Below are positions 52,368 to 62,520 of a stretch of 64,000 bases of DNA, piece after piece; the first letter of the stretch is position 1, and each line of letters starts with the position of its first letter. The stretch covers positions 20,251-84,250 of the forward strand of contig NZ_LHZQ01000215.1 of NCBI RefSeq assembly GCF_001580915.1. Reading direction: 5' to 3'. The notes beneath the pieces are model-generated. The model worked only from the letters and a program-made list of their open reading frames with translations. It made no database searches and was not told the DNA's origin. The translations under genes and the position numbers were made by a program. This DNA is from Acetobacter tropicalis (lineage in GTDB: Bacteria; Pseudomonadota; Alphaproteobacteria; Acetobacterales; Acetobacteraceae).

Positions 52368-53770
52368 TATGCCAGCTCCCTTACATCCGTCAGGCAGCCT
52401 GTAACAGCCGCGGCCGCGGCCATGGCGGGAGAGAGCAGATGCGTCCGCCCACCGGGTCCCTGACGCCCTTCAAAATTACGGTTGGAGGTGGAGGCACACC
52501 GCTGGCCCGGCGTCAGCCGGTCAGGGTTCATACCCAGACACATGGAGCATCCTGCCTCACGCCATTCAAACCCGGCATCAAGGAAGATCTTGTCCAGACC
52601 TTCCTCTTCCGCCTGCCGCTTCACCAGACCAGAGCCGGGCACAATCATGGCCCGCACACCGTCTGCCACCTTGCGGCCTGCAGCCACTTCAGCGGCTGCG
52701 CGCAGATCTTCAATCCGGCTGTTGGTGCAGGAGCCGATGAAAACAACATCAACCGGTGTTCCGGCAATTTTCTGCCCAGCTTCCAGCCCCATATAGTCCA
52801 GCATGCGCTGCATCTGGACACGCTTGGCTTCGTCTGGTTCCTGAGCAGGGTCAGGCACAGTGGCGGTAATGGGCAGCACGGTTTCCGGGCTGGTGCCCCA
52901 TGTCAGGCTGGGTGCGATATCTTCCGCCCGCAGCGTCACTTCCGTATCAAAATGCGCGCCTTCATCTGAAGAAAGCGTGCGCCAATACGCCACGGCCTTT
53001 TCAAAATCGTCCCCTTTGGGGGCAAACGGACGACCGCGCACATATTCGAACGTCACATCGTCAGGCGCAACCAGACCAGCACGTGCCCCTGCCTCGATGG
53101 ACATGTTGCAAATGGTCATACGGCCAGCCATATCCAGCCCGCGGATGGCAGACCCGGCAAACTCGATCACATGCCCGGTGCCGCCTGCCGTGCCGATATG
53201 CCCGATAATGGCCAGCATAACATCCTTGGCGGAAACCCCAGCCCCCAGCGTTCCTTCCACAGTCACGCGCATGTTCTTGGCGGGACGCTGCAGAATGGTC
53301 TGCGTGGCCATGACATGCTCAACTTCGGACGTACCGATGCCGAAGGCCAACGCCCCCATGGCGCCGTGGGTTGAGGTATGAGAGTCCCCACACACAATGG
53401 TCATACCCGGCAGGGAAATGCCCTGCTCCGGCCCGACCACGTGCACAATGCCCTGATTGGCGGACAGCAGCGGAATATACGGCACGCCAAATTCCTTGAC
53501 GTTCCGTTCCAGCGTTTCAATCTGATTGCGGCTTTCCGGCTCTTCAATCGGCTGCGTGCGGTCAGATGTCGGCACGTTGTGGTCCACAACGGCAACTGTC
53601 ATTTCCGGGTGACGCAGACGGCGGCCAGCAAGACGCAGGCCTTCAAACGCCTGCGGGCTTGTCACTTCATGGAGGAGGTGACGGTCAATATAAAGGATAG
53701 AGGTGCCATCCGGCAGAGTCTCGACAACATGGTGGTCCCAGATCTTGTCGAACAACGTACGCGGCGCCAT
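52367..53770 (-). CDS. leuC: 3-isopropylmalate dehydratase large subunit
   Basis: This 467-aa aconitase-family subunit carries the [4Fe-4S] cluster. The cysteine motifs FIGSCTNSR and [10 protein letters not shown] and the active-site region [11 protein letters not shown] are intact. LeuC and LeuD isomerise 2- to 3-isopropylmalate. Its 5' region is 252 bases long and holds the promoter and a terminator for rplS. leuA is not in the window. Confidence 0.97.
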   Translation of the reverse strand: MAPRTLFDKIWDHHVVETLPDGTSILYIDRHLLHEVTSPQAFEGLRLAGRRLRHPEMTVAVVDHNVPTSDRTQPIEEPESRNQIETLERNVKEFGVPYIPLLSANQGIVHVVGPEQGISLPGMTIVCGDSHTSTHGAMGALAFGIGTSEVEHVMATQTILQRPAKNMRVTVEGTLGAGVSAKDVMLAIIGHIGTAGGTGHVIEFAGSAIRGLDMAGRMTICNMSIEAGARAGLVAPDDVTFEYVRGRPFAPKGDDFEKAVAYWRTLSSDEGAHFDTEVTLRAEDIAPSLTWGTSPETVLPITATVPDPAQEPDEAKRVQMQRMLDYMGLEAGQKIAGTPVDVVFIGSCTNSRIEDLRAAAEVAAGRKVADGVRAMIVPGSGLVKRQAEEEGLDKIFLDAGFEWREAGCSMCLGMNPDRLTPGQRCASTSNRNFEGRQGPGGRTHLLSPAMAAAAAVTGCLTDVRELA

Positions 53771-54022
53771 GGCCCTCCCCTTTCGTGAAACAGTGCGGAT
53801 TCGCGCAGAGGCATCTGCAATACCACAACCAGCAGAGCAAGGCTTATGCTTCTGCGGTGTTCATCCAGCCATGATGCGGCATGCTGGACGGAAGGCAAAA
53901 CAGCTATCTGACAGACGAAAAGAACCGCGCCTTCATCTTCTCAGCATCGCAAAGACCCGGCGGGCACAGGCCCGACCGGGTTTTGAAAAGTCAGACCAGC
54001 CAGCAGGCTGGTCAGCCTGTTT
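53771..54022. promoter_or_regulatory. Region between rplS and leuC with terminator and leu promoter
   Basis: These 252 bases contain a minus-strand terminator-like stem GACCAGCC (53994-54001) / GGCTGGTC (54006-54013) shortly after rplS, followed by TGACTTTTC. The rest should contain the leuCDB promoter. No gene is supported. Confidence 0.5.
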
Positions 54023-54412
54023 TTAGTTGGCAGCAGCAGCCGGTGCCACAACGTCACGCGGACGTTCAGCAATACGGGCAGACTTACCGCTACGGCCACG
54101 CAGGTAGTACAGCTTCGCGCGACGCACTTTACCGCGACGCACAACCTTGATTTCAGCAATGGTCGGCGCATACAGCGGGAACACACGTTCCACACCTTCA
54201 CCATTGGAGATCTTGCGCACGGTGAAGTTGCTGTTCAGACCCTTGTTGGAGCGGGCAATCACCACACCTTCAAAAGCCTGCAGACGCTGGCGTTCACCTT
54301 CAACAACGCGAACGGAAACGCGAACGGTGTCACCCGCAGCAAATTCCGGCACGGCGCGCTGAGCTGTCAGACGCGCGATTTCGGCAGCTTCATACTGCTG
54401 AATAATGTTCAT
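54023..54412 (-). CDS. rplS: 50S ribosomal protein L19 (bL19)
   Basis: This 129-aa protein begins [15 protein letters not shown] and contains [39 protein letters not shown] and [20 protein letters not shown], all typical of bL19. ATG 54412 follows GAGGAAGGA. The C-terminus is short and Ala-rich. It is the last gene of the rpsP-rimM-trmD-rplS unit. Confidence 0.97.
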   Translation of the reverse strand: MNIIQQYEAAEIARLTAQRAVPEFAAGDTVRVSVRVVEGERQRLQAFEGVVIARSNKGLNSNFTVRKISNGEGVERVFPLYAPTIAEIKVVRRGKVRRAKLYYLRGRSGKSARIAERPRDVVAPAAAAN

Positions 54413-54426
54413 ATCCGTATCCTTCC

Positions 54427-55176
54427 TCAAACCCCAGTTCGGCCTGACTGTCCGGACCTTCCGGCAGCAGCCTCATTTCTTTCCCTGCGATCCAGCCAGG
54501 CAGACCACAGGTCCGGCCGTCTTTCCCGCGTTATTTCTTCAGCCTGTTTCTGCCGCCATGCCGCAATTGCCGCATGATTGCCAGAGAGCAGGACTTCCGG
54601 CACGTCTCGCCCGTCCCATGATGCAGGGCGGGTGTAATGGGGATATTCCAGCAGCCCGTCGGAAAAACTTTCCTCCACGCCGCTTTCATCACTTCCCATA
54701 ACACCGGGCAACAGCCGGACACATGCGTCCAGCAACACCAGAGCAGCCGTCTCACCCCCGGAAAGAACATAGTCTCCGATGGAGACCTGTTCGATACCCC
54801 GGGCTTCAAGCACACGCTCGTCCACGCCTTCAAACCGCCCGCACAGCAACACCACACCGGGCCCCTGCGCGTAACGACTGACGTCCTGCTGACGCAGAGG
54901 GCGGCCACGGGGCGTTAAAAACACGCGCGGCGCACCTTCCGGAGCCTGAATGGCAGACAGTGCGGCATCAACCACATCCGCCCGGATCACCATGCCTGCT
55001 CCACCGCCAAACGGCGTATCATCAACAGCACGATGCCGCCCCAGACCATGCTGGCGCAGATCATGCGTCTGGCATGACCACACACCACCACCCAGCGCCC
55101 GCCCGGCCAGAGACAACCCCAACGGCCCCGGAAACATTTCCGGAAACAGTGTCAGGATTGTTGCCTGCCAGCTCAC
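54427..55176 (-). CDS. trmD: tRNA (guanine37-N1)-methyltransferase
   Basis: This 249-aa SPOUT enzyme makes m1G37. It has the knot region ([38 protein letters not shown]) and the [22 protein letters not shown] segment. The start is GTG 55176, overlapping the rimM stop by four bases (GTGA). The fusion of rimM-trmD-rplS in one operon is standard. Confidence 0.97.
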   Translation of the reverse strand: MSWQATILTLFPEMFPGPLGLSLAGRALGGGVWSCQTHDLRQHGLGRHRAVDDTPFGGGAGMVIRADVVDAALSAIQAPEGAPRVFLTPRGRPLRQQDVSRYAQGPGVVLLCGRFEGVDERVLEARGIEQVSIGDYVLSGGETAALVLLDACVRLLPGVMGSDESGVEESFSDGLLEYPHYTRPASWDGRDVPEVLLSGNHAAIAAWRQKQAEEITRERRPDLWSAWLDRRERNEAAAGRSGQSGRTGV

Positions 55177-55715
55177 GCTGAAGGCTCCGGCGTTTTGGGG
55201 CTACCGACACCACGTCCTTCTTCACCCGCAACCTCTACAGGGCGGATAACGGTCAGAACACGGTTGGCCTGATCAATCTCCGGCACGCAAGCCCGCGTAA
55301 ACGGAACCAGCATCCCCCCGGCAAGCTCCAGACTGGCTCCGGCACCGTAATCATGCACCATGACCACCTGCCCCAGAGACTGTCCGTTTTCCCGTGCCTC
55401 CATGCCAATCAGATCAGCATGGTAGAATTCTTCCTCTTCCGGCTCGGGCAGAGCATCGCGCGGAACGTAAAGACGCGTGTTCACCACCCCTTGCGCTGCC
55501 GTACGGTCCGCCAGTGCCTGCCCCTGCGCATCACGCAGTTCGGCCACACCATCAGCCCCACGCCACCGCAAAGACCAATTACGGCCTTGATCATCCACCA
55601 GAGCCTTGAACCCCTCAAGTGCCGCAGGATCATCCGCATAGCTGTGCACGCGCACAAGGCCGCGCACACCATGGGGTCTTCCTACAACACCTATCAGGAT
55701 AAGGTCAGGACGCAT
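55173..55715 (-). CDS. rimM: 16S rRNA processing protein RimM
   Basis: This 180-aa ribosome maturation factor for the 30S head binds S19. It has an N-terminal beta-barrel ([41 protein letters not shown]) and a C-terminal PRC-like barrel ([20 protein letters not shown]). ATG 55715. It lies between rpsP and trmD and shares overlap coupling with trmD. Confidence 0.95.
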   Translation of the reverse strand: MRPDLILIGVVGRPHGVRGLVRVHSYADDPAALEGFKALVDDQGRNWSLRWRGADGVAELRDAQGQALADRTAAQGVVNTRLYVPRDALPEPEEEEFYHADLIGMEARENGQSLGQVVMVHDYGAGASLELAGGMLVPFTRACVPEIDQANRVLTVIRPVEVAGEEGRGVGSPKTPEPSA

Positions 55716-55743
55716 GATCCGGTCTGCTCAGTGCTTTTCAGAC

Positions 55744-56094
55744 TCAGGCAGCGGCTTCAGCAGCTTTGGCAGCAGCTTCTGCGCGAGCCTGTGCCTTCTT
55801 CTTCGGCGCAGACTGCTTGGGCTGTTCTGCATAAGCAGGCTTCGGAGCCAGACCAGCGTTACCCAGGAAGCGGGCCACACGGTCCGTAGGCTGTGCGCCC
55901 TGAGACAGCCAATGCGTGATGCGTTCGTTCACCAGACGCACGCGGTCTGCGTGGTCAGACGGCAGCATCGGGTTGTACGCGCCAACCTTTTCAATAAAAC
56001 GGCCATCACGCGGGGAACGGCTGTCTGCCACAACAATGTGGTAGTACGGACGCTTTTTTGCACCTGCGCGGGCAAGACGAATTTTAACACTCAT
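55744..56094 (-). CDS. rpsP: 30S ribosomal protein S16 (bS16)
   Basis: This 116-aa protein begins [20 protein letters not shown] and contains [13 protein letters not shown]. The last 30 residues are an Ala/Lys-rich extension ([19 protein letters not shown]) common in alphaproteobacterial S16. It heads the rpsP-rimM-trmD-rplS unit, directly after ffh. Confidence 0.97.
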   Translation of the reverse strand: MSVKIRLARAGAKKRPYYHIVVADSRSPRDGRFIEKVGAYNPMLPSDHADRVRLVNERITHWLSQGAQPTDRVARFLGNAGLAPKPAYAEQPKQSAPKKKAQARAEAAAKAAEAAA

Positions 56095-56140
56095 TCAGAT
56101 CACTCCAAACCCAGAAAAACTTGAAAGAGAAACAGGCCGC

Positions 56141-57535
56141 TTAGCGGAAGGGACGGCCACCACCCGGCGGCCCTCCTCCCATTCCTTTAGGCATGAGCGC
56201 GGACATTCCCTGGCGCATGAGACCTTTCACGCCCAGCTTGTTAAAGCGCTTCATCATGTCGGACATCATATCAAACTGCTTGAGCAGCTTGTTGACTTCC
56301 TGAACCGTGGTTCCAGACCCGGCGGCAATACGCTTCTTGCGGGATGCCTTGATAATGGCAGGCTTCTTCCGCTCGCCCTTGGTCATGGATGAAATAATGG
56401 CGAGGTGCTTCTTGAGGACGGACGTATCCAGATCCTTGTCCCCCAGCGCCTCTTTCAGCTTTCCCATTCCGGGCAGCATGCCAACAATGCCGGAGATAGA
56501 CCCCAGCTTGTTGATCTGCCGAATCTGGGACGCATAGTCATCAAGATCGAACTTGCCGGCCATCATCTTCTTGGCCAGGCGTTCGCCTTCTTCATGATCC
56601 AGCGTATCAGCCGCTTTTTCCACCAACCCGGCAATGTCACCCAGACCGAGGATACGGCCAGCAACACGTTCGGGATGGAATTCTTCCAGCGCATCCAGCT
56701 TTTCGCCAGAGCCAGTCAGTTTGATTGGCGCGCCGGTAATGGCCTTCATGGACAGGGCGGCACCACCGCGCGCATCACCATCCATACGGGTCATGACAAC
56801 GCCGGTCACACCAACAGCCTCATTAAAGGCCTTGGCAGTGTTCACGGCATCCTGCCCGGTCATGGCATCCACAACCAGCAGCGTTTCGGCGGGATGGGTT
56901 ACAGCACGAACCTGCCGCACTTCTTCCATCAGCGCTTCATCAATGGACAGACGGCCTGCGGTGTCGAGAATGACAACGTCAAACCCTTCACGCCGGGCGG
57001 TATCCAACGCGCGATGCGCAATTTCAACCGGTGTCTGGCCCGCGACAATCGGCAGAGACGGCACACCGGCCTGCTCTGCCAACTGCGCCAACTGCAACTG
57101 CGCAGCAGGACGCTGCGTATCAAGAGAGGCCAGAAGCACTTTCTTGCGTTCACGCGTTTTCAGGCGCAGCGCGATCTTGCCGGATGTGGTGGTTTTACCA
57201 GAGCCCTGCAAACCCACCATCAAAATGGGCACGGGCGGCACGGCATTCAGATTGAGCGGGACGGCACCAGCGCCGCCCAGCGCATCAATCAGGGCATCAT
57301 TGACAATCTTGGCAACGGCCTGACCGGGGGAAATGCTTTCCAGCACCTCCGCACCCACTGCACGCTCTTTAACCTTGTTGACGAAATCCTTGACCACAGG
57401 CAGCGCAACGTCTGCGTCCAGCATAGCCAGACGGACCTCGCGCATTGCCTCCATAACGTCAGCTTCTGACAGCGCGCCACGTTTGGCGAGTCCATCAAAA
57501 ACTCCGGAAAGCCTGCCTGAGAGAGCCTCGAACAA
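56141..57535 (-). CDS. ffh: Signal recognition particle protein Ffh
   Basis: This 464-aa SRP54 homologue targets membrane proteins cotranslationally. The N domain reads MFEALSGRLSGVFDGLAKRG. The G domain has GLQGSGKTTTSGKIA, DTAGR and TRMDGDARGGA. The Met-rich M domain ends in a GMGGGPPGGG tail. I chose TTG at 57533-57535, because the conserved N-terminus starts there with GGGGTGG a few bases upstream; a GTG at 57577 would add 14 residues of no family resemblance. It is followed on the same strand by rpsP. Confidence 0.93.
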   Translation of the reverse strand: MFEALSGRLSGVFDGLAKRGALSEADVMEAMREVRLAMLDADVALPVVKDFVNKVKERAVGAEVLESISPGQAVAKIVNDALIDALGGAGAVPLNLNAVPPVPILMVGLQGSGKTTTSGKIALRLKTRERKKVLLASLDTQRPAAQLQLAQLAEQAGVPSLPIVAGQTPVEIAHRALDTARREGFDVVILDTAGRLSIDEALMEEVRQVRAVTHPAETLLVVDAMTGQDAVNTAKAFNEAVGVTGVVMTRMDGDARGGAALSMKAITGAPIKLTGSGEKLDALEEFHPERVAGRILGLGDIAGLVEKAADTLDHEEGERLAKKMMAGKFDLDDYASQIRQINKLGSISGIVGMLPGMGKLKEALGDKDLDTSVLKKHLAIISSMTKGERKKPAIIKASRKKRIAAGSGTTVQEVNKLLKQFDMMSDMMKRFNKLGVKGLMRQGMSALMPKGMGGGPPGGGRPFR

Positions 57536-57601
57536 TAGCGTACCACCCCATAAGAAAACGCGCCACTGCGCGAACACTCGCGGGGTGGCGGTCCTGAATT
57601 G

Positions 57602-57627
57602 GGGAAGGGGTTAAGCCACCCCTTCCC
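57602..57627. repeat. Strong stem-loop between the Spy-like gene and ffh
   Basis: GGGAAGGGG (57602-57610) pairs perfectly with CCCCTTCCC (57619-57627) across 8 bases. No T-run follows on the minus strand, so it may end the Spy-like transcript only with help, or protect the mRNA end. Confidence 0.55.
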
Positions 57628-57650
57628 ATGAGTCAAGAAACTTCTGTCTG

Positions 57651-58166
57651 TTACTTGCTGGCGTCAGTCGGTTCCGGATGCTGCACTTCTCGCAACTGCT
57701 CCATCAGATCCCGGATTTTGGTCTGACGGGCCTTGATCTGCGCAAGTTGATCATCTGTCAGCACATCATGAATACGCTCGGCCACATCAAGATGACGGGC
57801 TTCCTGCTGGGCCCGCAAAGAGGCCTGCTGCTGAAGCAGGGTGTTGATCTGGTCCTTGTTGATCGGGCCCGGCGTTGTCAACTGATCCTGGATCTGCTCA
57901 TGGAGCTTCCCCATGTCATTACGGATGCTGTCCGTCTGATCCTGATCGTGCGCATCGCTCAGAATGGCGTCGATCTTCTTGCGCTGCTGCTTGGTCAGGC
58001 TGATCCCTTCCAGCATGTCAGGACCACCCTGCGCGCTCCACAACGAAGATCCACCATGAGCACCCTTGGGCGGATGGGGCGGTCGGGCATTGGCGGAGGC
58101 AGGCAGCACGGCGCAGAGAAGCCCTGTCACGGCAGCCGCAGCGAGAAATCCATTTTTGTATGACAT
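57651..58166 (-). CDS. Periplasmic Spy/CpxP-like protein
   Basis: This 171-aa protein has a signal peptide (FLAAAAVTGLLCAVLPASAN) and a mature region of amphipathic helices with the LTxxQ pattern (SLTKQQRKKIDAIL, LTDDQLAQIKARQ), as in Spy and CpxP. Those proteins are small periplasmic chaperones or stress-signal repressors. The assignment is by pattern and size. Acts in the periplasm. ATG 58166. No two-component genes of the Cpx type are adjacent. Confidence 0.8.
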   Translation of the reverse strand: MSYKNGFLAAAAVTGLLCAVLPASANARPPHPPKGAHGGSSLWSAQGGPDMLEGISLTKQQRKKIDAILSDAHDQDQTDSIRNDMGKLHEQIQDQLTTPGPINKDQINTLLQQQASLRAQQEARHLDVAERIHDVLTDDQLAQIKARQTKIRDLMEQLREVQHPEPTDASK

Positions 58167-58269
58167 CTGGTTGCAAACCTTTCCTGAAAATCCCGTTCGT
58201 CACGCATCCGCAGGCCTATTGTTCTGCGCATACCCTTTGCCGAGCGATCATAAACCAGCAAAAGGCTTT

Positions 58270-58440
58270 TTACGTCATGGAATAAAGAATAACCACTATC
58301 GGGATAATACCAAGCAGAAACCATGATCCCATGGCGCAGGTTGCAAAAAGATGAGCGGCACGCGCCTGCACGCGCGCTTTTCCACCGGATGATGACATAC
58401 GCTGACGTAGCATATCGTCTGTATCAGAGTCAGATCGCAT
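58270..58440 (-). CDS. Small membrane protein, 56 aa, unknown
   Basis: ATG 58440 has an excellent AAGGAG 6 bases upstream, which favours it over ATG 58464. The protein is polar and basic for 30 residues (KARVQARAAH), then has one membrane span (LFATCAMGSWFLLGIIPIVVILYSM). I do not recognise a family. It is read on the same strand as the Spy-like gene, 103 bases upstream, and may be cotranscribed. Confidence 0.68.
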   Translation of the reverse strand: MRSDSDTDDMLRQRMSSSGGKARVQARAAHLFATCAMGSWFLLGIIPIVVILYSMT

Positions 58441-58584
58441 CACGTTCTCCTTATCTGGCAACATGACAGCATAGTTGCAGGTCGTTCATTCTTCCTGCTG
58501 CATGACCTAATGCGATCTAGAAACACACCGCGGCAAATTCATGGCAATACCGACAAATTGCCGAAGCCTCTCTGCTTTGCCCCG

Positions 58585-59334
58585 TTAGTTCTGGCGCGAC
58601 AACGCCAGAAACCGGGCTGCATCTGACACTTCACGTACCAACGCTGCGATACGGTCCGTTATTTCCGTATCTTCTCCCCACCGTTGCATCTGCGCACGCT
58701 CATCAAGCGTTGCGCATGCCACCAGTGTTTCCGGATCGGCCTGCTGTTCTACCAACGCCAGACCCAGCACAAGGCTGCCAAGTGCCGGCACGGCTACACT
58801 TAACGCAGCAAGCTGTGCTGGCGTTGCCTGCTCAAGCACGCGCCGCAGTGCATTAAATGTTTCTGCCGGCTGAGCGATGGGCATGATGCCCTCGGAAACC
58901 TCAAGCGGTGCATCAAACCTCTTGCAGCACCAGTCCAGCCACGGCGTCCATTGCTCCTTCTGCAACCGCGCCAGATCGGACCAGTTTTCGGCCCGATAGC
59001 ACAGCAGGTCACTCCCGGCGTATGCGAGCAGGCTTTCCACCACCCCTTCCCGTTGGGCGGGAATACGTTCAAGCATGGACCCCACGATACCGGTAAGCGG
59101 CAGATCTTCCGGCCGAAAGAGCCCCCCCGCTTCCTTACCTGCTGCCTGCCATTCCTCTGCCAGCGCGTCTGCCAGCGCCCGGCTTTCTACCCGCAACGGC
59201 GTGCGCTCCGGCAACCTTACGGGCCTGCCGTCAAGCTGCACGGCGTAGCCTGTCCCATCGGGCACCACACTGGCCTGCTTCCAGAAGCGCTTGCGCCCAG
59301 CCGATGCCGCTACGGCCTTTGCATTTTCACTCAC
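58585..59334 (-). CDS. ATP12-family F1-ATPase assembly chaperone
   Basis: This 249-aa protein has the ATP12 pattern: FWKQASVVPDGTGYAVQLDG near the start, VESLLAYAGSDLLCYRAENW and QKEQWTPWLDWCCKRFDAPL. ATP12 helps assemble the F1 alpha subunit in mitochondria and alphaproteobacteria. The start is GTG 59334, overlapping the AsmA stop by four bases (GTGA); the longer reading runs inside that gene. Translation coupling to AsmA is therefore likely. The C-terminal third is a predicted helical domain. Confidence 0.88.
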   Translation of the reverse strand: MSENAKAVAASAGRKRFWKQASVVPDGTGYAVQLDGRPVRLPERTPLRVESRALADALAEEWQAAGKEAGGLFRPEDLPLTGIVGSMLERIPAQREGVVESLLAYAGSDLLCYRAENWSDLARLQKEQWTPWLDWCCKRFDAPLEVSEGIMPIAQPAETFNALRRVLEQATPAQLAALSVAVPALGSLVLGLALVEQQADPETLVACATLDERAQMQRWGEDTEITDRIAALVREVSDAARFLALSRQN

Positions 59335-61493
59335 TTGAACAATCCCAGCCCGCGCAACATGTTCATAACCTTCCCTTCCTTCCCCGCCTTTGGCGCAGAA
59401 GGGGCCGGGCCTGCGCCCCCTTCCCGTGCGGAGGAAAGCAGGGCTGGGCAATTATCCCCGCCGCCGTCATCCCCACCGATATTGATGCCATAACGGCCGC
59501 CATAAGTGGGGTCCATCTGCGGCACGGGGGCAGCAAATGTACCTGTCACCCGCACGTCAGATGCGGCGGATGCGCCCCCCAGCGCCACGCGGGGCGAGAG
59601 ATGCAGATCAAGCGCCTGATTTTCCAACCCCACAGTCCCGTGGCCATGCAGAGAGAGAAAATCACTCTCCAGCCCCAGCATATCCACTCGGGCCACCCCA
59701 TCACCCACCTGCATGTGGGTGCCAAAGCAGCGCACGGGCATTTTTCCTTTAAGCGGCACATTAGGCCCCAGAAGCGTGCGCAACGCCGGCCCACCAATGC
59801 TACCATCTACAACAGATGCGCCGATGTGCCCCGTGATTGTCCGGCGCTGGGTAGAGGCATCTGTTCCCTGAACAGATACAGCCCCCACCACTGTCATAAC
59901 GCCTTGCAGAAGCGCGGGTGCACCAGTCCATTCCTGCACAAATTCAACCGGCAACATCACCGGGTGCGCCGCCATATCAATCTGCGGCACAGCGCCCGAG
60001 GCATCATAGGCAAATCGGCCTGACTGCTGAACGCCAGAGCCTTCTGCCTTGATCGGGTCCGCCGTCAGTTTACCGTTCTGCACGGTGACATGGGCGGAAA
60101 CCTGGGTCCATGTCAGCCCTCGCCACACCACCTGCGGGGCCTGCACATCCACTGCCGCCGTCACCCCACGGATAACCTGTTGCACGTCATGCTCATGCAC
60201 CAGCGCCAGGGTATTCGCAGCCTCTACATGGCCGTCTACCTTCAGATTTTCCACGGTGGGGCGGCCATCTCCCAACGCCAGATGATCCAGCACACCATGG
60301 CCATCCAACGTGGACCGACCTCCGCCCAAGGTACCCGCCACCCGAAGGCTGGAGGCCCCATCCATGATCATCAGATCCGCAGGCATATCGGTCTGCTCTG
60401 GGTTGAGCGCCAGCGCCGTGATCTGCGCCAGTGTGCCAACCGTGCCCCGCAGGCCCAGCGCCTGCGCACCCAGCTTGCCATCGACCAGCACGGCCAGCCG
60501 ATCTTCCGGGCGGGTGGCATCCAGGGTCATGCGGCTTATCGCAGCCCCCGGCACAAGACGGCTGGCATCAACCGGCCCCGTGCGCACATGCAGTCCCTGC
60601 ACCTGTGGCTGATCGCCCTGACCACCAATTATGGCATCAATGGAGATATTCTGTCCGTCTGGCAGCGCGGCGTGCGGGAAGAAGGTTTCCAGCGTTTGAA
60701 GCTGCCCCACCGAACTGCCAAAGTTCAGCGTGTAGGTCCGCTTTCCATCAGGGTCGGCAATAGTGCCATCCAGATGCGCAAGCCCGGCAGGATGCCCATC
60801 TACAGTAAAGGTCATTCTGGCCTGCACTGGCAGAGTCTGCGCTGCATCAGGCAGAAGCTGGCCTGTTTGGGCGGTCAGCAGGAACTGCCCCTTGCCCTTG
60901 CTTGCCTTGACCTCGAACTCGGGCTTGCTGCCTTCAAGATTGCTGGCCCGAACCACATCAAGCGGTAACCATCCTGACCGATGCCGCAGCATATCCTGCC
61001 ATTGCACATCAGCCTTGGTGATATGCACACCTGTCACGCCCAGATTCCAGTGCATGGAACCAGAAGACGGCTTGCCGGGTGTTGTATCCTGCGTGGTCTC
61101 GGGTCTGGGGGTAAAATGCCAGTCAGCCCGGCCATCCATCAAACGCCGCACAGAAATATGCGGCTCAATAATGCTTACATCATTCAGCACGATCCGATGA
61201 TGAAAGAGCGGCATGAGCGCCAGCCGGGCGCGGATTTCGCCTGCGGTGAGCATATCCGGCCCGCCCTCTTCCACGCCGGAAAACCGAACACCTCGGGCTT
61301 CCACCCAAGGGAATGGCAAAATCCAGACATGCAGATGGTCAATGGCCAGATGGCGGCCCGTCCGGGCTTCTACTGCCTCGGTCAGCCTGACACGCATCCA
61401 GTTTGCATCCTGCATGGAGGACACAACGCTGCCGCCCCCCACCAGAAGCACAGCAGCACCGGCCAGCAGACCCAGCTTCCATTTCAGCCGCAT
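59331..61493 (-). CDS. AsmA family inner-membrane-anchored protein
   Basis: This 720-aa protein has an N-terminal membrane anchor (LKWKLGLLAGAAVLLVGGGS) and a long periplasmic part, with the AsmA N-terminal motif (GRHLAIDHLHVWILPFPWVE) and a C-terminal AsmA domain with DGSIGGPALRTLLG and LHGHGTVGLENQALDLHLSP. Such proteins are thought to move phospholipids between inner and outer membranes. Coupled to ATP12 by overlap. A Gly/Asp-rich stretch (INIGGDDGGGDN) is near the end. Confidence 0.87.
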   Translation of the reverse strand: MRLKWKLGLLAGAAVLLVGGGSVVSSMQDANWMRVRLTEAVEARTGRHLAIDHLHVWILPFPWVEARGVRFSGVEEGGPDMLTAGEIRARLALMPLFHHRIVLNDVSIIEPHISVRRLMDGRADWHFTPRPETTQDTTPGKPSSGSMHWNLGVTGVHITKADVQWQDMLRHRSGWLPLDVVRASNLEGSKPEFEVKASKGKGQFLLTAQTGQLLPDAAQTLPVQARMTFTVDGHPAGLAHLDGTIADPDGKRTYTLNFGSSVGQLQTLETFFPHAALPDGQNISIDAIIGGQGDQPQVQGLHVRTGPVDASRLVPGAAISRMTLDATRPEDRLAVLVDGKLGAQALGLRGTVGTLAQITALALNPEQTDMPADLMIMDGASSLRVAGTLGGGRSTLDGHGVLDHLALGDGRPTVENLKVDGHVEAANTLALVHEHDVQQVIRGVTAAVDVQAPQVVWRGLTWTQVSAHVTVQNGKLTADPIKAEGSGVQQSGRFAYDASGAVPQIDMAAHPVMLPVEFVQEWTGAPALLQGVMTVVGAVSVQGTDASTQRRTITGHIGASVVDGSIGGPALRTLLGPNVPLKGKMPVRCFGTHMQVGDGVARVDMLGLESDFLSLHGHGTVGLENQALDLHLSPRVALGGASAASDVRVTGTFAAPVPQMDPTYGGRYGINIGGDDGGGDNCPALLSSAREGGAGPAPSAPKAGKEGKVMNMLRGLGLFK

Positions 61494-61526
61494 AGACGTC
61501 TCTCCTGATAGCGAAGCCCTGCCCCT

Positions 61527-62510
61527 TTACCCGCCCCGGCGGACAGGCTTGGGCGTTGAACCCGGCGTAAAGCCCAGAGCACGGAAGGTCTCACGCATAT
61601 GCGGCGGCAATTCGGCTGTGACCACCAGGCGTCCTCCCGCAGGGTGCGGCATGTCCAGTTCACGGGCATGCAGATGAAGCTGATCCTTGAACCCGTCCAC
61701 ATGCGCGGTTGCACCGCCATATTTCGGGTCACCCAGAATGGGCGTGCCAAGGGACTCGCAATGAACGCGCAACTGATGCGTACGGCCCGTAAGCGGCGAA
61801 AGAGCCAGCCACGAGAACTTTCGCGCCGCGGCATCCACCACCTCGTATGTGGAGCGCGCATATTGCGCATCCTCATCCTTGCGGTCTGCCGCCACCATAA
61901 TAGCATTGGCACCCGCGCCCAGCCGGGCCAGAGGCTGATCAATTTCACCAGCCAGCGGATCAGGACGGCCGACCACAACGGCCCAATAAGTTTTTTTCAC
62001 ATCGCGCCCACGGAACGCCTCCGCCAGCTTTGCGGCCACACCCGGAGTCCGGGCCAGCAGCAGCAGGCCAGAGGTATCCCTGTCGATGCGATGCACAAGC
62101 CGGGGGCGCGGATCATCCGCTTCCGCCCGCAGGCCATCCAGCATCATATCCACATGCTTGGTAATGCCGGGGCCACCCTGCACAGCCAGACCGGCAGGCT
62201 TGTTCAGCACAATCACCTGCTTGTCCTGATACAGGACCATACCCTTGATTTCACGCACCAGTCGTTCATCAAGCTGACGAGGCGTATCTGGCGCTGGTTT
62301 AACAGCCTTGGGGATAGGCGGCACCCGCACGGACTGCCCCGGTTGCAGGCGTGTAGAAGCCTCCACACGTTTGCCCTCCACCCGAATCTGCCCTGTACGG
62401 CACAGTTTCTGGAGCGCGCCCTGCGTTAAATGCGGGTAATGGCGGCGGAAATAGCGATCAAGGCGAATGTCCGCCTCGTCCTCGCTTACGGTCAGAATCA
62501 CAACACTCAT
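61527..62510 (-). CDS. RluC/RluD-family pseudouridine synthase
   Basis: This 327-aa protein has an N-terminal S4 RNA-binding domain (IRLDRYFRRHYPHLTQGALQ, about 15-75) and an RluA-type catalytic domain with the active-site Asp in RLVHRIDRDTSGLLLLART. It modifies 23S rRNA (RluC- or RluD-like sites). The choice between the two is not possible from sequence alone. ATG 62510 lies 11 bases after the rarA stop; the alternative upstream reading overlaps rarA. Confidence 0.93.
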   Translation of the reverse strand: MSVVILTVSEDEADIRLDRYFRRHYPHLTQGALQKLCRTGQIRVEGKRVEASTRLQPGQSVRVPPIPKAVKPAPDTPRQLDERLVREIKGMVLYQDKQVIVLNKPAGLAVQGGPGITKHVDMMLDGLRAEADDPRPRLVHRIDRDTSGLLLLARTPGVAAKLAEAFRGRDVKKTYWAVVVGRPDPLAGEIDQPLARLGAGANAIMVAADRKDEDAQYARSTYEVVDAAARKFSWLALSPLTGRTHQLRVHCESLGTPILGDPKYGGATAHVDGFKDQLHLHARELDMPHPAGGRLVVTAELPPHMRETFRALGFTPGSTPKPVRRGG

Positions 62511-62520
62511 GGCACGATAT

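Noticed and set aside
53771..53900. Leu/Val-rich run ([12 protein letters not shown]) in a frame upstream of leuC, suggestive of an attenuator leader peptide
   Set aside because: The frame has no stop before leuC, begins only at a TTG, and no terminator/antiterminator pair lies between it and leuC. The Leu/Val run can arise by chance.
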